Positions 1 to 8,285 of a stretch of 64,000 nt of DNA are shown piece after piece (position 1 is the stretch's first letter; every line of letters starts with the position of its first letter). The stretch covers positions 4,692,501 through 4,756,500 of the forward strand of contig NZ_CP095053.1 in NCBI RefSeq assembly GCF_022921095.1, given 5' to 3'. The notes under the pieces are model-generated. The model was given only the letters and a program-made list of their open reading frames with translations, did no database searches and was not told the origin of the DNA. The DNA is from Hymenobacter aerilatus (lineage in GTDB: Bacteria; Bacteroidota; Bacteroidia; Cytophagales; Hymenobacteraceae). Made by a program: the position numbers and the translations under genes.

Positions 1-471
1 ATGCTGCGCCTGAACATGCAGGTACCCGTAGAGCTGACGCACCGCTTGCTGCCTACCTTACGCCGTCAGCCTAAGGCCTACATCCTGAATGTGGCCAGTA
101 CCGCAGCCTACCAGGCTGTGCCTACCCTGTCGCTCTACGCAGCCAGCAAAGCGTTTCTGCTCAGCTTCAGCCGCGGCCTGCGCTACGAGCTGCGCGACTC
201 GCCGGTGTCCGTTACTTGCCTCAGCCCTGGCTCCACTACCACCGATTTTGCCAACCGTGCCGGCATGAACGACGCTCTGCAAGCCACCGCCAATAAGGTG
301 TCGATGACACCGGAGCAAGTAGCCAAAGCCGCCGTAGCGGCTCTGCTAGCCGGCGAGGCCGAGTTGATTCCTGGAGCGCTCAATAAGATTTCGGCCACGC
401 TCACCAGCTTCGTTCCCAAAGCTCTAACAGAGAAAATTGCTGCTGGCATCTACGAAAAGCACTTGCAGTAG
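1..471 (+). CDS. Short-chain dehydrogenase/reductase, 3' part (cut by window edge)
   Basis: This is the C-terminal 156 residues of an NAD(P)-dependent short-chain dehydrogenase. The catalytic Ser33 (NVAST) and the Tyr46-x-x-x-Lys50 pair (YAASK) have the 13-residue spacing usual in the family. They are followed by the P-G loop region (LSPGSTTTDF) that closes over the cofactor. Members are normally about 250-270 residues, and the N-terminal Rossmann glycine motif is absent, so the gene almost certainly begins before base 1 and the ATG at position 1 is internal. The substrate cannot be told; the sequence is closest in style to the YqjQ/DltE-like SDRs. It ends just before a long palindrome shared with the convergent gene on the other strand. 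Confidence 0.85.
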   Translation: MLRLNMQVPVELTHRLLPTLRRQPKAYILNVASTAAYQAVPTLSLYAASKAFLLSFSRGLRYELRDSPVSVTCLSPGSTTTDFANRAGMNDALQATANKVSMTPEQVAKAAVAALLAGEAELIPGALNKISATLTSFVPKALTEKIAAGIYEKHLQ

Positions 472-481
472 GTGGTGAAGT

Positions 482-653
482 GGTGAGTTTGTGAAGTTGT
501 GAATATAAAAAGCGTGTGTCATCCTGAGCGCAGCGAAGGACCTTCTCACATCGGAACGATTATCGTCTCAACGACTCGTTCAATTGGCATAAGGTCCTTC
601 GCCGCGCTCAGGATGACATACGCTTTTTATATTCACAACTTCACAAACTCACC
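482..653. repeat. Long palindrome 1, convergent intergenic
   Basis: The outer arms match from 482 to 653. The shared core arm (TGTCATCCTGAGCG, then AGCGAAGGACCTT) starts near 517 and its mirror ends near 618. The loop holds GAACGA and TCGTT words. Outside the core a further 35 bases on each side (reading GGTGAGTTTGTGAAG...) are complementary with a single difference, and this flank is not shared with other copies. The right arm contains the last four codons (V-S-L-stop) of the PAP2-like gene. As RNA it would form a very long hairpin and could end transcription from both sides. Confidence 0.9.
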
Positions 654-1297
654 CCTTTCCCTGCCAGCCAATAGCTGCCGAAGGCGAACGGAATAGCGGC
701 CAGCACATCGTAGGTGTAGTGTGCGTGCTGCACCAGCACCAGCGCGGCCACTACCCCTGTAAGAGCAGCCAATACCTGGCGTAGTCTGCCTGGTCCTACT
801 GCCAGGGAAAGTAGGGCGAGAGTAGCTGTATGACCCGAAAAAAATAGGTCTTTGGTGATGGGGACTTGCGACGCGTAGAAGAAACGCTCCACCAGTGGGT
901 CGTGGAGGACGAGCAGGTGGGCCGGTGCCTCCAGGGGAAAAAGCCACAATGTGGCTATGCGCAGCAAGTGCAGCAAGGCATACGCCCACAGCGCCCGCAG
1001 CAGCAGGGTAGGGCGGGGCAGCAGATAAATCAAGGCCACAGCAATACTTAGGTAGATAACCCCGAAAGTAGGCGCCGATACGTCGTGGGCGGGTAAGGCT
1101 TCCAGCAGCGGATCGGGCAGCACCGTGCCTGGCCGCGCCTGAACGAAGGTAAAAAAGGCAGGCAGGGCGTAGGAAATGCCTAGTAGCAGCAGCAGCGCCA
1201 CCAGTAGCCGTTGCCGGAAGGCGGGGTGGGTGCGGGCTGCCGACCAAGTGAGTGGGCGTGCCGGCGTTGTGGCGGCGGAAGAACGATGGGTGGGCAT
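641..1297 (-). CDS. PAP2 / sphingomyelin-synthase-like membrane phosphatase or transferase
   Basis: A 218-residue inner-membrane protein with about five or six hydrophobic segments (roughly residues 30-52, 77-93, 98-120, 157-167, 176-190 and 198-213). The motif FFSGHTA places His156, and HAHYTYD places His193 and Asp197. This His/His/Asp triad is that of the PAP2_C branch (sphingomyelin synthase-like), which moves or removes a phospho-headgroup on lipids. The N-terminal 30 residues are polar and basic and probably cytoplasmic. The substrate is unknown; Bacteroidota make sphingolipids, so a ceramide-phosphate role is possible but unproven. The stop codon lies inside the arm of palindrome 1. 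The gene diverges from the M20 amidohydrolase, and about 127 bases between them hold both promoters. Confidence 0.75.
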   Translation of the reverse strand: MPTHRSSAATTPARPLTWSAARTHPAFRQRLLVALLLLLGISYALPAFFTFVQARPGTVLPDPLLEALPAHDVSAPTFGVIYLSIAVALIYLLPRPTLLLRALWAYALLHLLRIATLWLFPLEAPAHLLVLHDPLVERFFYASQVPITKDLFFSGHTATLALLSLAVGPGRLRQVLAALTGVVAALVLVQHAHYTYDVLAAIPFAFGSYWLAGKGVSL

Positions 1298-1424
1298 GCG
1301 AAAGAGCGCGTCGCACTATAAAAGAGTGGCGCAGTACAAAAATAAGCAGCGCGAGTCAGGTGTGCGAAAGTGGTGCCATCGGCGTACTTTAGGACGTTTT
1401 TTCAGGCCTTCTATTGCACTGCAT

Positions 1425-2732
1425 ATGCCCCGTTTTTCTACCCTGCTCACCACCGCATTGGCGTTGGCTACCTTCCCAACGCTGGCGCAGAACGCCGCCC
1501 TAAATGCGCGTATTGCCAAGCTGGCGGCGCAGGAAGAAAGCAAGGTAGTTGCCTGGCGGCGCGATATCCACGAGCACCCTGAACTGGGTAATCAGGAAAC
1601 CCGCACGGCCGGCATTGTAGCCGCCCACCTCAAAAAGCTGGGCATTGAGGTGCAAACCGGCGTGGCCCGCACCGGCGTGGTAGGCATTCTGCGCGGCGGC
1701 AAACCTGGCCCTGTAGTGGCGTTGCGCGCCGATATGGACGGCCTACCCGTGACGGAAACCACCGGCCTACCCTTTGCCTCGCAGGTGAAGACTACCTACA
1801 ACAACCAGCCTGTAGGCGTGATGCATGCCTGCGGCCACGACACGCACGTAGCCATGCTGTTGGGCGCTGCCGAGGTGCTCAGCCAGGTGAAAAAAGACCT
1901 ACCAGGCACGGTGAAGTTTATCTTCCAGCCCGCCGAGGAAGGCTCCCTACCCGGTGAAACGGGTGGTGCCAAGCTGATGGTGCAGGAAGGTGTGATGACG
2001 AACCCCAAGGTAGACGCCATCTTCGGCCTGCACATCAACGCCCAAACGGAGGTAGGCAACCTACGCTACCGCGCCACCGGCGAAATGGCCGCCGCCGACG
2101 TATTCAGCATCAAAGTGAAAGGCAAGTCGGCGCACGGGGCCTACCCCTGGCTGAGCGTGGACCCCGTGGTAACGGCCGCGCAGATTATTCTGGGCCTGCA
2201 AACCATTATCAGCCGCCAAACAGAACTGACCCGGGATGCGGCCGTGCTGACGGTGGGCATGGTGCACGGCGGCGTGCGCAACAACATCATCCCCGAGCAG
2301 GTGGAGCTGACGGGTACCATCCGCACGCTGGATAAGGATATGCAGCAGAAGCTGTGGGCCGATGTACGTCGCGTAGCCACGGGTATTGCCAGCAGCGCCG
2401 GCGCCACCGCCGAGGTGGAGATTGTGAACTACACGCCCGTGACCTACAACGACCCAAAGCTGACCGCGCAGATGGTGCCTACCCTGCGCGCCGTGGCGGG
2501 AGCGACTAACGTGCAGGAACAGAAGGCCGTAACCGGCGCCGAGGACTTCGCCTATTTCCAGGAGAAGGTGCCCGGCCTGTTTGTGTTTGTGGGCGGAATG
2601 CCTAAAGGCAAGAATCCGGCAGATACGGCCCCGCATCACACGCCCAACTTTTTCGTAGACGAAAGCGGCCTGACGCTGGGCGTAACGACGCTGGCTACCC
2701 TCGCCGCCGACTACCTGGGCGCGAAGCGGTAG
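1425..2732 (+). CDS. Secreted M20-family amidohydrolase (HipO/AbgA type)
   Basis: A 435-residue zinc/manganese amidohydrolase of the M20D group, which cleaves N-acyl amino acids such as hippurate or indole-acetyl conjugates. The chosen ATG gives a clear signal peptide (MPRFSTLLTTALALATFPTLAQ); an upstream in-frame extension lacks one. Family motifs appear in order: HEHPELG, the ADMDGLP metal motif, HACGHD at 134-139 (bridging metal ligands), QPAEE (catalytic Glu), the dimerisation segment with KSAHGAYPW, and the final HHTPNFFVDE with a metal-binding His. Length and motif order are normal, so the enzyme should be active in the periplasm. A TACTTTAG word at about 1385 resembles the Bacteroidota -7 promoter element. 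Natural substrate unknown. Confidence 0.88.
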   Translation: MPRFSTLLTTALALATFPTLAQNAALNARIAKLAAQEESKVVAWRRDIHEHPELGNQETRTAGIVAAHLKKLGIEVQTGVARTGVVGILRGGKPGPVVALRADMDGLPVTETTGLPFASQVKTTYNNQPVGVMHACGHDTHVAMLLGAAEVLSQVKKDLPGTVKFIFQPAEEGSLPGETGGAKLMVQEGVMTNPKVDAIFGLHINAQTEVGNLRYRATGEMAAADVFSIKVKGKSAHGAYPWLSVDPVVTAAQIILGLQTIISRQTELTRDAAVLTVGMVHGGVRNNIIPEQVELTGTIRTLDKDMQQKLWADVRRVATGIASSAGATAEVEIVNYTPVTYNDPKLTAQMVPTLRAVAGATNVQEQKAVTGAEDFAYFQEKVPGLFVFVGGMPKGKNPADTAPHHTPNFFVDESGLTLGVTTLATLAADYLGAKR

Positions 2733-2811
2733 CAGTGAATGACCCATCACTGTCATCCACCAATCCTTCAATTCCCGTTCGCGAAATTCTTTTTAATCCG
2801 CACCATCTGCG

Positions 2812-3699
2812 ATGAATATTGCCTTAGTTACCTGCGACATTTTGGCGCAGTATGCCGCGCCCAATGTAGAAGATGAAGACAGCCTGCTCACGCGCTACCT
2901 GCGCGCACAGGGGCACCACGTAGAGCCCCGTGTGTGGACCAACCCGGCCGTGGAATGGGAGAAATACGATGTAGTGCTTCTAAAATCGCCCTGGGACTAC
3001 TTCGACCGCATTGAGGAGTTCTACGCATGGTTGGACCGGATGGAGCAGCTGCAGGTGCCCATGCTGAACCCCGCCACCGTGGTGCGCTGGAACACCAATA
3101 AACGTTACCTGCGCGATATACAGGATGCCGGCGTACGCATTGTACCCACGCAGTGGCTGCCTCGTGGTAGTCATTTCGATGCCGAAGCTGCCCACACTGC
3201 CCTGCAAACCGACCACTTAGTAGTGAAGCCGGCTGTGAGCGGCGGTGCCAAAAACACGTTTGCGCTGTTGCGCGGCGAGTCCTCCATCCGCACGCCCGAC
3301 CTCAACGAACTGCTTCAGCACGAAGACTTCCTGGTGCAGCCTTTCCTACCCCAGATTCAGGAGCAGGGCGAGTGGTCGTTGGTGTACCTGGGCGGCGAGT
3401 ACAGCCATTGCGTCCTGAAAACTCCCAAGTCCGGCGACTTCCGGGTGCAGCACTACCTGGGCGGCGGCATTCAGGCCCGAACCGCGCCGGAGCACTTGCG
3501 TCGCACCGCCGATGCCATTGTGCAGCAGTTTGCCCCCGGCTGCCTCTACGCCCGCGTAGACGGAGTAGAAATCGACGGTGAGCTGGTACTCATGGAGTTG
3601 GAGCTGATTGAGCCCTTCCTCTACCTAGCCACCGAGCCTACCTCCTTGCCACAGTACGAGAAAGCGCTATCAGCTCTAAAAAGCGGAGACGTTTCCTAA
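2812..3699 (+). CDS. ATP-grasp ligase, DcsG-like
   Basis: A 295-residue cytoplasmic ATP-grasp protein. The N-terminal 100 residues form the Rossmann-like preATP-grasp part (IALVTCDI, then YDVVLLKSPWDYF). The ATP-binding core has LVVKPAVSGGAKNTF (the Lys and glycine-rich loop over ATP), FLVQPFLPQI (hinge) and YARVDGVEIDGELVLMELE with the acidic Mg-binding residues near the C-terminus. The pattern is that of the family typified by DcsG, which joins two amino-acid-like substrates in cycloserine synthesis, but related copies are common in genomes with no such pathway. No biosynthetic partner genes lie next to it, so the product is unknown. It is transcribed alone, 79 bases after the amidohydrolase, and may be co-transcribed with it. 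Confidence 0.78.
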   Translation: MNIALVTCDILAQYAAPNVEDEDSLLTRYLRAQGHHVEPRVWTNPAVEWEKYDVVLLKSPWDYFDRIEEFYAWLDRMEQLQVPMLNPATVVRWNTNKRYLRDIQDAGVRIVPTQWLPRGSHFDAEAAHTALQTDHLVVKPAVSGGAKNTFALLRGESSIRTPDLNELLQHEDFLVQPFLPQIQEQGEWSLVYLGGEYSHCVLKTPKSGDFRVQHYLGGGIQARTAPEHLRRTADAIVQQFAPGCLYARVDGVEIDGELVLMELELIEPFLYLATEPTSLPQYEKALSALKSGDVS

Positions 3700-3702
3700 C
3701 CG

Positions 3703-3732
3703 TCTGTTCTCCTGAGTAGCGCGGAGGACAGA
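3703..3732. terminator. Short hairpin after the ATP-grasp gene
   Basis: TCTGTTCTCC (3703-3712) pairs with GGAGGACAGA (3723-3732), with one G-U pair and a 10-base loop. It lies four bases after the stop codon and between convergent genes. There is no clean T-run. The next bases (about 3747-3788) repeat the word AATCCG four times, an AT/CG-mixed simple repeat of unknown meaning. Confidence 0.5.
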
Positions 3733-3792
3733 TAGAGAGGATACCGTCCACAAAATCCGACTAATCCGTCAAATCCGCTTCAATCCGTGAGC

Positions 3793-4584
3793 CTAGAAGC
3801 CATTCACCTCGAAGCCTCCGTCCACGCTCAGGCATTGGCCGGTGATGTAGCTGGCGGCGGGTAGGCACAAGAAGGCCACGGCCGCGCTTACCTCTTCCGG
3901 CTCGCCTACCCGGCGCATGGGGGTGCGGTCGAGCACGCTGTTGAGGTAGTCGGGGTTGCGGAGCACGGTTTCGGCTAGGGGCGTGCGGATATACCACGGC
4001 GCTACCACGTTCACGCGAATGCGGTCGGCGGCCCACTCCACCGCCAGATTGCGGGTGAGTTGTACCATGGCGGCCTTGGTCATGCCGTAGATGGAGCCCG
4101 TGCGCACGTGCCGCAGCCCCGCCACCGACGAAATATTGACCACGCTGCTGCTCTCAGCAGCTTGCAGCAGCGGGTAGGCGCCTTGGCACAGCGCAAACGT
4201 CGATTCGAGATTGGTAGCCAGCAAAAACCGAAACTCTTCGATGCTGTATTCCACCGTGGGCTTGCGGATGTTGGTGCCTACGTTGTTGACCAGAATATGC
4301 AGCCGGCTCCATCGCTCGCGCACCGCGTCCAGTACTTGCTGCCTACCTACGTCCTCGCTGACATCGGCGGCCAGCGCGTGTGCGTCCAAGCCAGCGGCTT
4401 GCCAGTTGCCTACCTGTTGCTCCAGCGCTGGGGCGGTGCGGGCTACGGCCAATACGGTGGCACCCAGCCGTAGCAGCTCCTCGGCCACGGCGGCTCCAAT
4501 GCCTTTGGAAGCTCCCGTAACAACGGCAACTTTCCCTTGCAGCGACCAACGCGTGGCAGAAAAAGTAGAAGCAGAATGTTCCAT
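3793..4584 (-). CDS. Short-chain dehydrogenase, tropinone-reductase-like
   Basis: A complete 263-residue NAD(P)-dependent SDR of the classical type. TGASKGIG (23-30) is the cofactor glycine motif, and LVNNVGT near 99-104 supports the central sheet. Ser153 with Tyr166 and Lys170 (YGMTK) forms the catalytic set. The C-terminus carries the usual ITGQCLSVDGGF segment that shapes the tetramer interface. The overall pattern, especially APWYIRTPLAE, resembles tropinone-reductase-like SDRs, which reduce a range of ketones; the real substrate is not evident. The first 13 residues form a short polar extension. The gene is alone on its strand and converges on the ATP-grasp gene. The 291 bases before it are AT-rich and shared with the divergent protease gene. 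Confidence 0.88.
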   Translation of the reverse strand: MEHSASTFSATRWSLQGKVAVVTGASKGIGAAVAEELLRLGATVLAVARTAPALEQQVGNWQAAGLDAHALAADVSEDVGRQQVLDAVRERWSRLHILVNNVGTNIRKPTVEYSIEEFRFLLATNLESTFALCQGAYPLLQAAESSSVVNISSVAGLRHVRTGSIYGMTKAAMVQLTRNLAVEWAADRIRVNVVAPWYIRTPLAETVLRNPDYLNSVLDRTPMRRVGEPEEVSAAVAFLCLPAASYITGQCLSVDGGFEVNGF

Positions 4585-4875
4585 GGAAAAGGATTATTGT
4601 ATAAGATTTTGTCCTTTTTTAAAGGGAGCTATTCGTTAAGAATTTCCCGGATTTGTAAACTTAACGGGGTAGAAGTGCAATGCGCTCCACAAAATGATAA
4701 TTAAATAGTCCACAAATGGGAATCCTTGATGGTAACTCATCCTATAGCTAGCTGAATAATGACTATTTGCTATGTATAAATAATAAGGGTTGATATTAAA
4801 ATATTATTAATTTGGATATGCCGCTTTGAGCGGAACGACCTACTCTTTCTTCCTTTCCAAACCACACTTATTTGT

Positions 4876-7338
4876 ATGGCAGAAAATTACTCTGCTGCCG
4901 CCTTGCTTTTGCTCGGCGGCCTAAGCATTGCTACGGCCCAAGCCCAGCAAAAAATGCCTGTATTGGCCGATAGGCCAGTCAAAAACGATTCGCCTACCCT
5001 AGTGCAGCTTCGCGGTGCGAAAAGTAGTTACGCTCTCAGCGAAGCTAACAAAGCCCTGCGCGAACAGTTGCAACTAGCTACAAACGACCAGCTTCTGCGT
5101 ACCAAAACGTCGGCCGACGCGCTGGGGTATGTCCACGAAAAGTACCAACAATACTATCGTGGTATTAAGGTAGAGCACGGCGACTACACTGTGCACGCCA
5201 AGCAAGGACAGATCGAGAGCCTGAGCGGCCGCCTCACGCGTATTGAAAAGTTGGAAGTGCAACCGGCTTTGGCCGAAGCGGCCGCCTTACAGCGGGCTCT
5301 GAGCTTTGTGGGCGCCCGGCAGTATATGTGGCAGGACGCCAATGAAGAGGCTCTGTTGCAGGAGCAGCAGCAAAACCCAGCCGCTACCTACAAGCCCAAA
5401 GGCGAGCTAGTAATTCTTGGGGTAGGCGAAAACGAAGAGAAGCCGGTGCTAGCGTGGAAATTCAACGTGTACGCCAAAGCCCCCGTGAGTCGCGCCTACC
5501 TCTACGTGGATGCCCATTCAGGCGAGGTCGTATTTAAAGACGACATCATCAAGCACGCCGCTGCTACGGGCAACTTTGCTACGGCCTATAGTGGCACCCG
5601 CTCACTGGCCACCGACAGCTACAACGGCAGCTACCGCCTGCGCGAGGCTACCCGCGGCAACGGCATCGAAACGTATAATTGCAAGAAGGGCAACAGCTAC
5701 ACCAGCGCCGTCGATTTCACCGACGCCGACAACAACTGGACCGCTGCCGAATACAACAACGCCAACTTCGACAACGCGGCCGGCGACGCGCACTTTGGCG
5801 CGCAGGCCACCTATGACTACTGGAAGAACATCTTCGGCCGCAACAGCTACGATGGCGCCGGTGCCAAAATCAGGAGCTACGTGCACTTCGACGATACACC
5901 CGGCGACGGCAAGGGCTTTGAGAATGCTTACTGGAACGGCTCGGTGATGACCTACGGTGACGGCGGCACCCGCTTCCGTCCCCTGACGGCGCTAGACGTG
6001 TGCGCGCACGAAATCGGCCACGCCATCTGCGAAAAAACCGCTAACCTGACGTATTCCTACGAGTCGGGAGCCATGAATGAGGGCTTTTCCGACATCTGGG
6101 GCGCTTGCGTGGAGCAGTACAACGCCGCCCGCTACGGTCTCACCAAAAACACCTGGCTGATTGGCGAAGACATCGACAAGCAACAGGCCGCTTTGCGCTC
6201 CATGAGCGACCCCAAAGCCATGGGCCAGCCAGCCTTCTACAAAGGCCAGTATTGGTATGCTGGCACCCTTGACAACGGAGGCGTGCATACCAACTCGGGC
6301 GTACTCAACCACTGGTTTTATATCCTGACCCAGGGCAAAAGCGGTACCAACGAAGGGGGCAACAGTTACTCGGTGACGGGGGTAGGGATTATAGACGCGG
6401 CCAAAATTGCCTTTCGTACCGAAGACGTATACCTCACCTCGTCGAGCAACTATGCGGCTGCGCGCACTTACTCCATCCAGGCAGCCACCGATTTGTTCGG
6501 GGCAGGCTCGGCACAAGTAATTGCCACGACCAACGCCTGGTACGCCGTGGGGGTAGGCGCGGCTTACTCTGGTGGCGGCACTACTACGCCTCCGCCCACT
6601 ACAGTTGCCTACTGCACCTCAAAAGGCAATGACGTAGCCTACGAGTGGATCGACTACGTGAAGCTGGGTAGTATTGCCCGCACCTCGGGCAAAGACGGAG
6701 GCTATTACGACGGCACGGCCCTGAGCACGTCTATTGCAGCCGGTTCGTCGCAGACCATTAGCTTCAGCGCGGGCTTTGCCTCTTCGGCGTATACCGAAAA
6801 CTGGGACGTATACATCGACTACAATCAGGACGGCGACTTCTCGGATGCCGGTGAAAATGTAGTGGGGGGTAGCAGCAGCAGCAGCAGCACGCTGAGCGCC
6901 ACCTTCACCGTACCTACCTCGGCCAAAACCGGCAAAACCCGCCTGCGCATTGTGATGAGCGACAACTCGGCTACCACCAGCTGCGGCACTTACGGTTATG
7001 GCGAAACTGAAGATTACTCCGTGAACATCACCGGTGGCACCCTAGCTGCCGACAACACGGGTGTAGCCAGCCTCACGGGTGCTACTACTCTTGATGCTAA
7101 AGCACCTACCCGCCAAGTGTCTATCTACCCCAACCCCGCCACCGACCACGTAGCCATTGCTCTGCCCGACAATGGTACCGTAGCGGGCGTGGAAGTGATG
7201 GATATCCGCGGTGCGAAGCTAGCCGTGCCCTATACCGGCAAGGGCGAACTGAACGTATCGACCCTGGCAAAAGGTGTGTACATCCTAAGCATCAGCGACG
7301 GACAGAAAACCTTTCACCAGCGGTTTGTAAAGGAATAA
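4876..7338 (+). CDS. Secreted thermolysin-like (M4) metalloprotease with GEVED and T9SS sorting domains
   Basis: An 820-residue exported zinc protease. Order: signal peptide (to about residue 24, ending ATAQAQ), FTP/PepSY-type propeptide (about 40-220, with AWKFNVYAK and VDAHSGEVVF), M4 catalytic domain (about 225-565), GEVED domain (about 590-715, with DYNQDGDFSDAGE) and a type A T9SS sorting domain (about 740-820, opening VSIYPNPATD and ending in Lys-Glu). HEIGH at 378-382 and Glu402 in MNEGFSD supply the zinc ligands and the catalytic Glu. By family knowledge the propeptide folds and inhibits the enzyme until removed, and the sorting domain takes it through T9SS to the surface or medium. 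The gene has an AT-rich upstream region and a strong terminator, so it is a single-gene unit. The signal peptide lacks the usual early Lys/Arg, so the start is slightly uncertain. Confidence 0.93.
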   Translation: MAENYSAAALLLLGGLSIATAQAQQKMPVLADRPVKNDSPTLVQLRGAKSSYALSEANKALREQLQLATNDQLLRTKTSADALGYVHEKYQQYYRGIKVEHGDYTVHAKQGQIESLSGRLTRIEKLEVQPALAEAAALQRALSFVGARQYMWQDANEEALLQEQQQNPAATYKPKGELVILGVGENEEKPVLAWKFNVYAKAPVSRAYLYVDAHSGEVVFKDDIIKHAAATGNFATAYSGTRSLATDSYNGSYRLREATRGNGIETYNCKKGNSYTSAVDFTDADNNWTAAEYNNANFDNAAGDAHFGAQATYDYWKNIFGRNSYDGAGAKIRSYVHFDDTPGDGKGFENAYWNGSVMTYGDGGTRFRPLTALDVCAHEIGHAICEKTANLTYSYESGAMNEGFSDIWGACVEQYNAARYGLTKNTWLIGEDIDKQQAALRSMSDPKAMGQPAFYKGQYWYAGTLDNGGVHTNSGVLNHWFYILTQGKSGTNEGGNSYSVTGVGIIDAAKIAFRTEDVYLTSSSNYAAARTYSIQAATDLFGAGSAQVIATTNAWYAVGVGAAYSGGGTTTPPPTTVAYCTSKGNDVAYEWIDYVKLGSIARTSGKDGGYYDGTALSTSIAAGSSQTISFSAGFASSAYTENWDVYIDYNQDGDFSDAGENVVGGSSSSSSTLSATFTVPTSAKTGKTRLRIVMSDNSATTSCGTYGYGETEDYSVNITGGTLAADNTGVASLTGATTLDAKAPTRQVSIYPNPATDHVAIALPDNGTVAGVEVMDIRGAKLAVPYTGKGELNVSTLAKGVYILSISDGQKTFHQRFVKE

Positions 7339-7360
7339 TATCCTTTTTACTAAATAGAAC

Positions 7361-7397
7361 AAGAAAGGCCCGATGCGCTGTGCATCGGGCCTTTCTT
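7361..7397. terminator. Strong hairpin terminator, bidirectional
   Basis: A perfect 16-base stem, AAGAAAGGCCCGATGC (7361-7376) with its mirror (7382-7397) around a 5-base loop. A/T runs at both feet let it serve the protease gene on the plus strand and the convergent outer-membrane protein gene. Confidence 0.92.
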
Positions 7398-7450
7398 ATG
7401 TACGCCACTAGATTCTAATTTTCTCACATACCACTGCGCGCGAGACGTGC

Positions 7451-8197
7451 CTACCTACTCCACGGCGAATATTCCAGCTTCAACTCAACCAATCCATACC
7501 CATCCTTGAGGGCGGAGCTGGAGCGGCCGAGGCCGGTGCTGATATCATCGAGCTGGTCGGTGGTGGTGAAGTAGTAGGCCGCTTCGGCCGTGGCGTTGAG
7601 CTTGTGCGTGAGGCGCAGGGTTACGCCCAGACCCACGGGTGCCACTATCGCCAGGGCGGGATAGTCGCCGCGTTCAGGGCGCAGAAAAGAGGTAGTGGCG
7701 TCGGGGCGGGTGGTACCGTTGTAGGCTTTGGGGCTGTAGAGGGCCAGGCCCACTCCCAGCTTCAGGTAGGGTTTCACGAGGGCGGTAGGCGCTGGCCGTG
7801 GGGCAGCGTAGTATGACCCATCGCGCAGGGGTTCGAAGCGCACGAATACGGTGCCCGTACCGTTGCGCCCCCGAAAGGCAAGATTACGCTCGGGAAGGTA
7901 GTCTGTAGAGCCTATTTGGAAATAGGTAGCCTCGCTGCCCACTGTCCAGTGCGGATGCACGGGATAGAGCACGCCCAGACTAAAGCTGGGACCGGGCAGC
8001 TGATTACTAAGGCCTTTCGTCAGGTCGCCATTGTACAGGGCTACGCCAGCACCGGCCGAAAAGCGCACCGGTCCCCGGTAATAGGTACGGGCCTGCATGT
8101 CGTAGTGGCGTTTGCGGCGCTCCGGATGGTCTTGCGCATGGGCTTTGGTGCAGGCAAATGAGGTGAGCAGAGCCGCAAACAGAAGGTAGGATTTCAC
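7451..8197 (-). CDS. Outer-membrane beta-barrel protein
   Basis: A 248-residue exported protein. The GTG start at 8197 is chosen because it is followed directly by a signal peptide (VKSYLLFAALLTSFACTKAHA); the longer reading from another GTG at 8266 adds 23 residues without a plausible role, and no ATG is available. The mature part opens with a short basic stretch (PERRKRHYD) and then alternates polar and hydrophobic residues in strand-like runs (RFSAGAGVALYNGD, PYLKLGVGLALYSP, KLNATAEAAYYF, YGLVELKLEYSPW). This fits an eight- to ten-strand OmpA/OmpW-like barrel. The YNGDLTKG segment recurs in Bacteroidota proteins annotated as DUF6089/outer-membrane barrels. No enzymatic motif is seen and the function is unknown. 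It shares the terminator at 7361 with the protease gene. Confidence 0.75.
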   Translation of the reverse strand: MKSYLLFAALLTSFACTKAHAQDHPERRKRHYDMQARTYYRGPVRFSAGAGVALYNGDLTKGLSNQLPGPSFSLGVLYPVHPHWTVGSEATYFQIGSTDYLPERNLAFRGRNGTGTVFVRFEPLRDGSYYAAPRPAPTALVKPYLKLGVGLALYSPKAYNGTTRPDATTSFLRPERGDYPALAIVAPVGLGVTLRLTHKLNATAEAAYYFTTTDQLDDISTGLGRSSSALKDGYGLVELKLEYSPWSR

Positions 8198-8285
8198 GGG
8201 AATGAAAGAATGGAAATGAAGGACGGGGGCCGGGAACGGGGTAGTGCGCTGTGATGCTGAGCACACTAGGTAGATTTCCGGTTCT

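Noticed and set aside
499..696. A short plus-strand frame inside palindrome 1
   Set aside because: It translates the palindrome arms and has no independent support.
2061..2771. A 236-codon antisense frame over the M20 amidohydrolase gene
   Set aside because: No motif, His/Arg-rich shadow; the plus-strand enzyme is complete.
3747..3788. Four AATCCG words in a row as a possible regulatory array
   Set aside because: They lie between convergent genes and match a common simple intergenic sequence; no evidence of a binding site.
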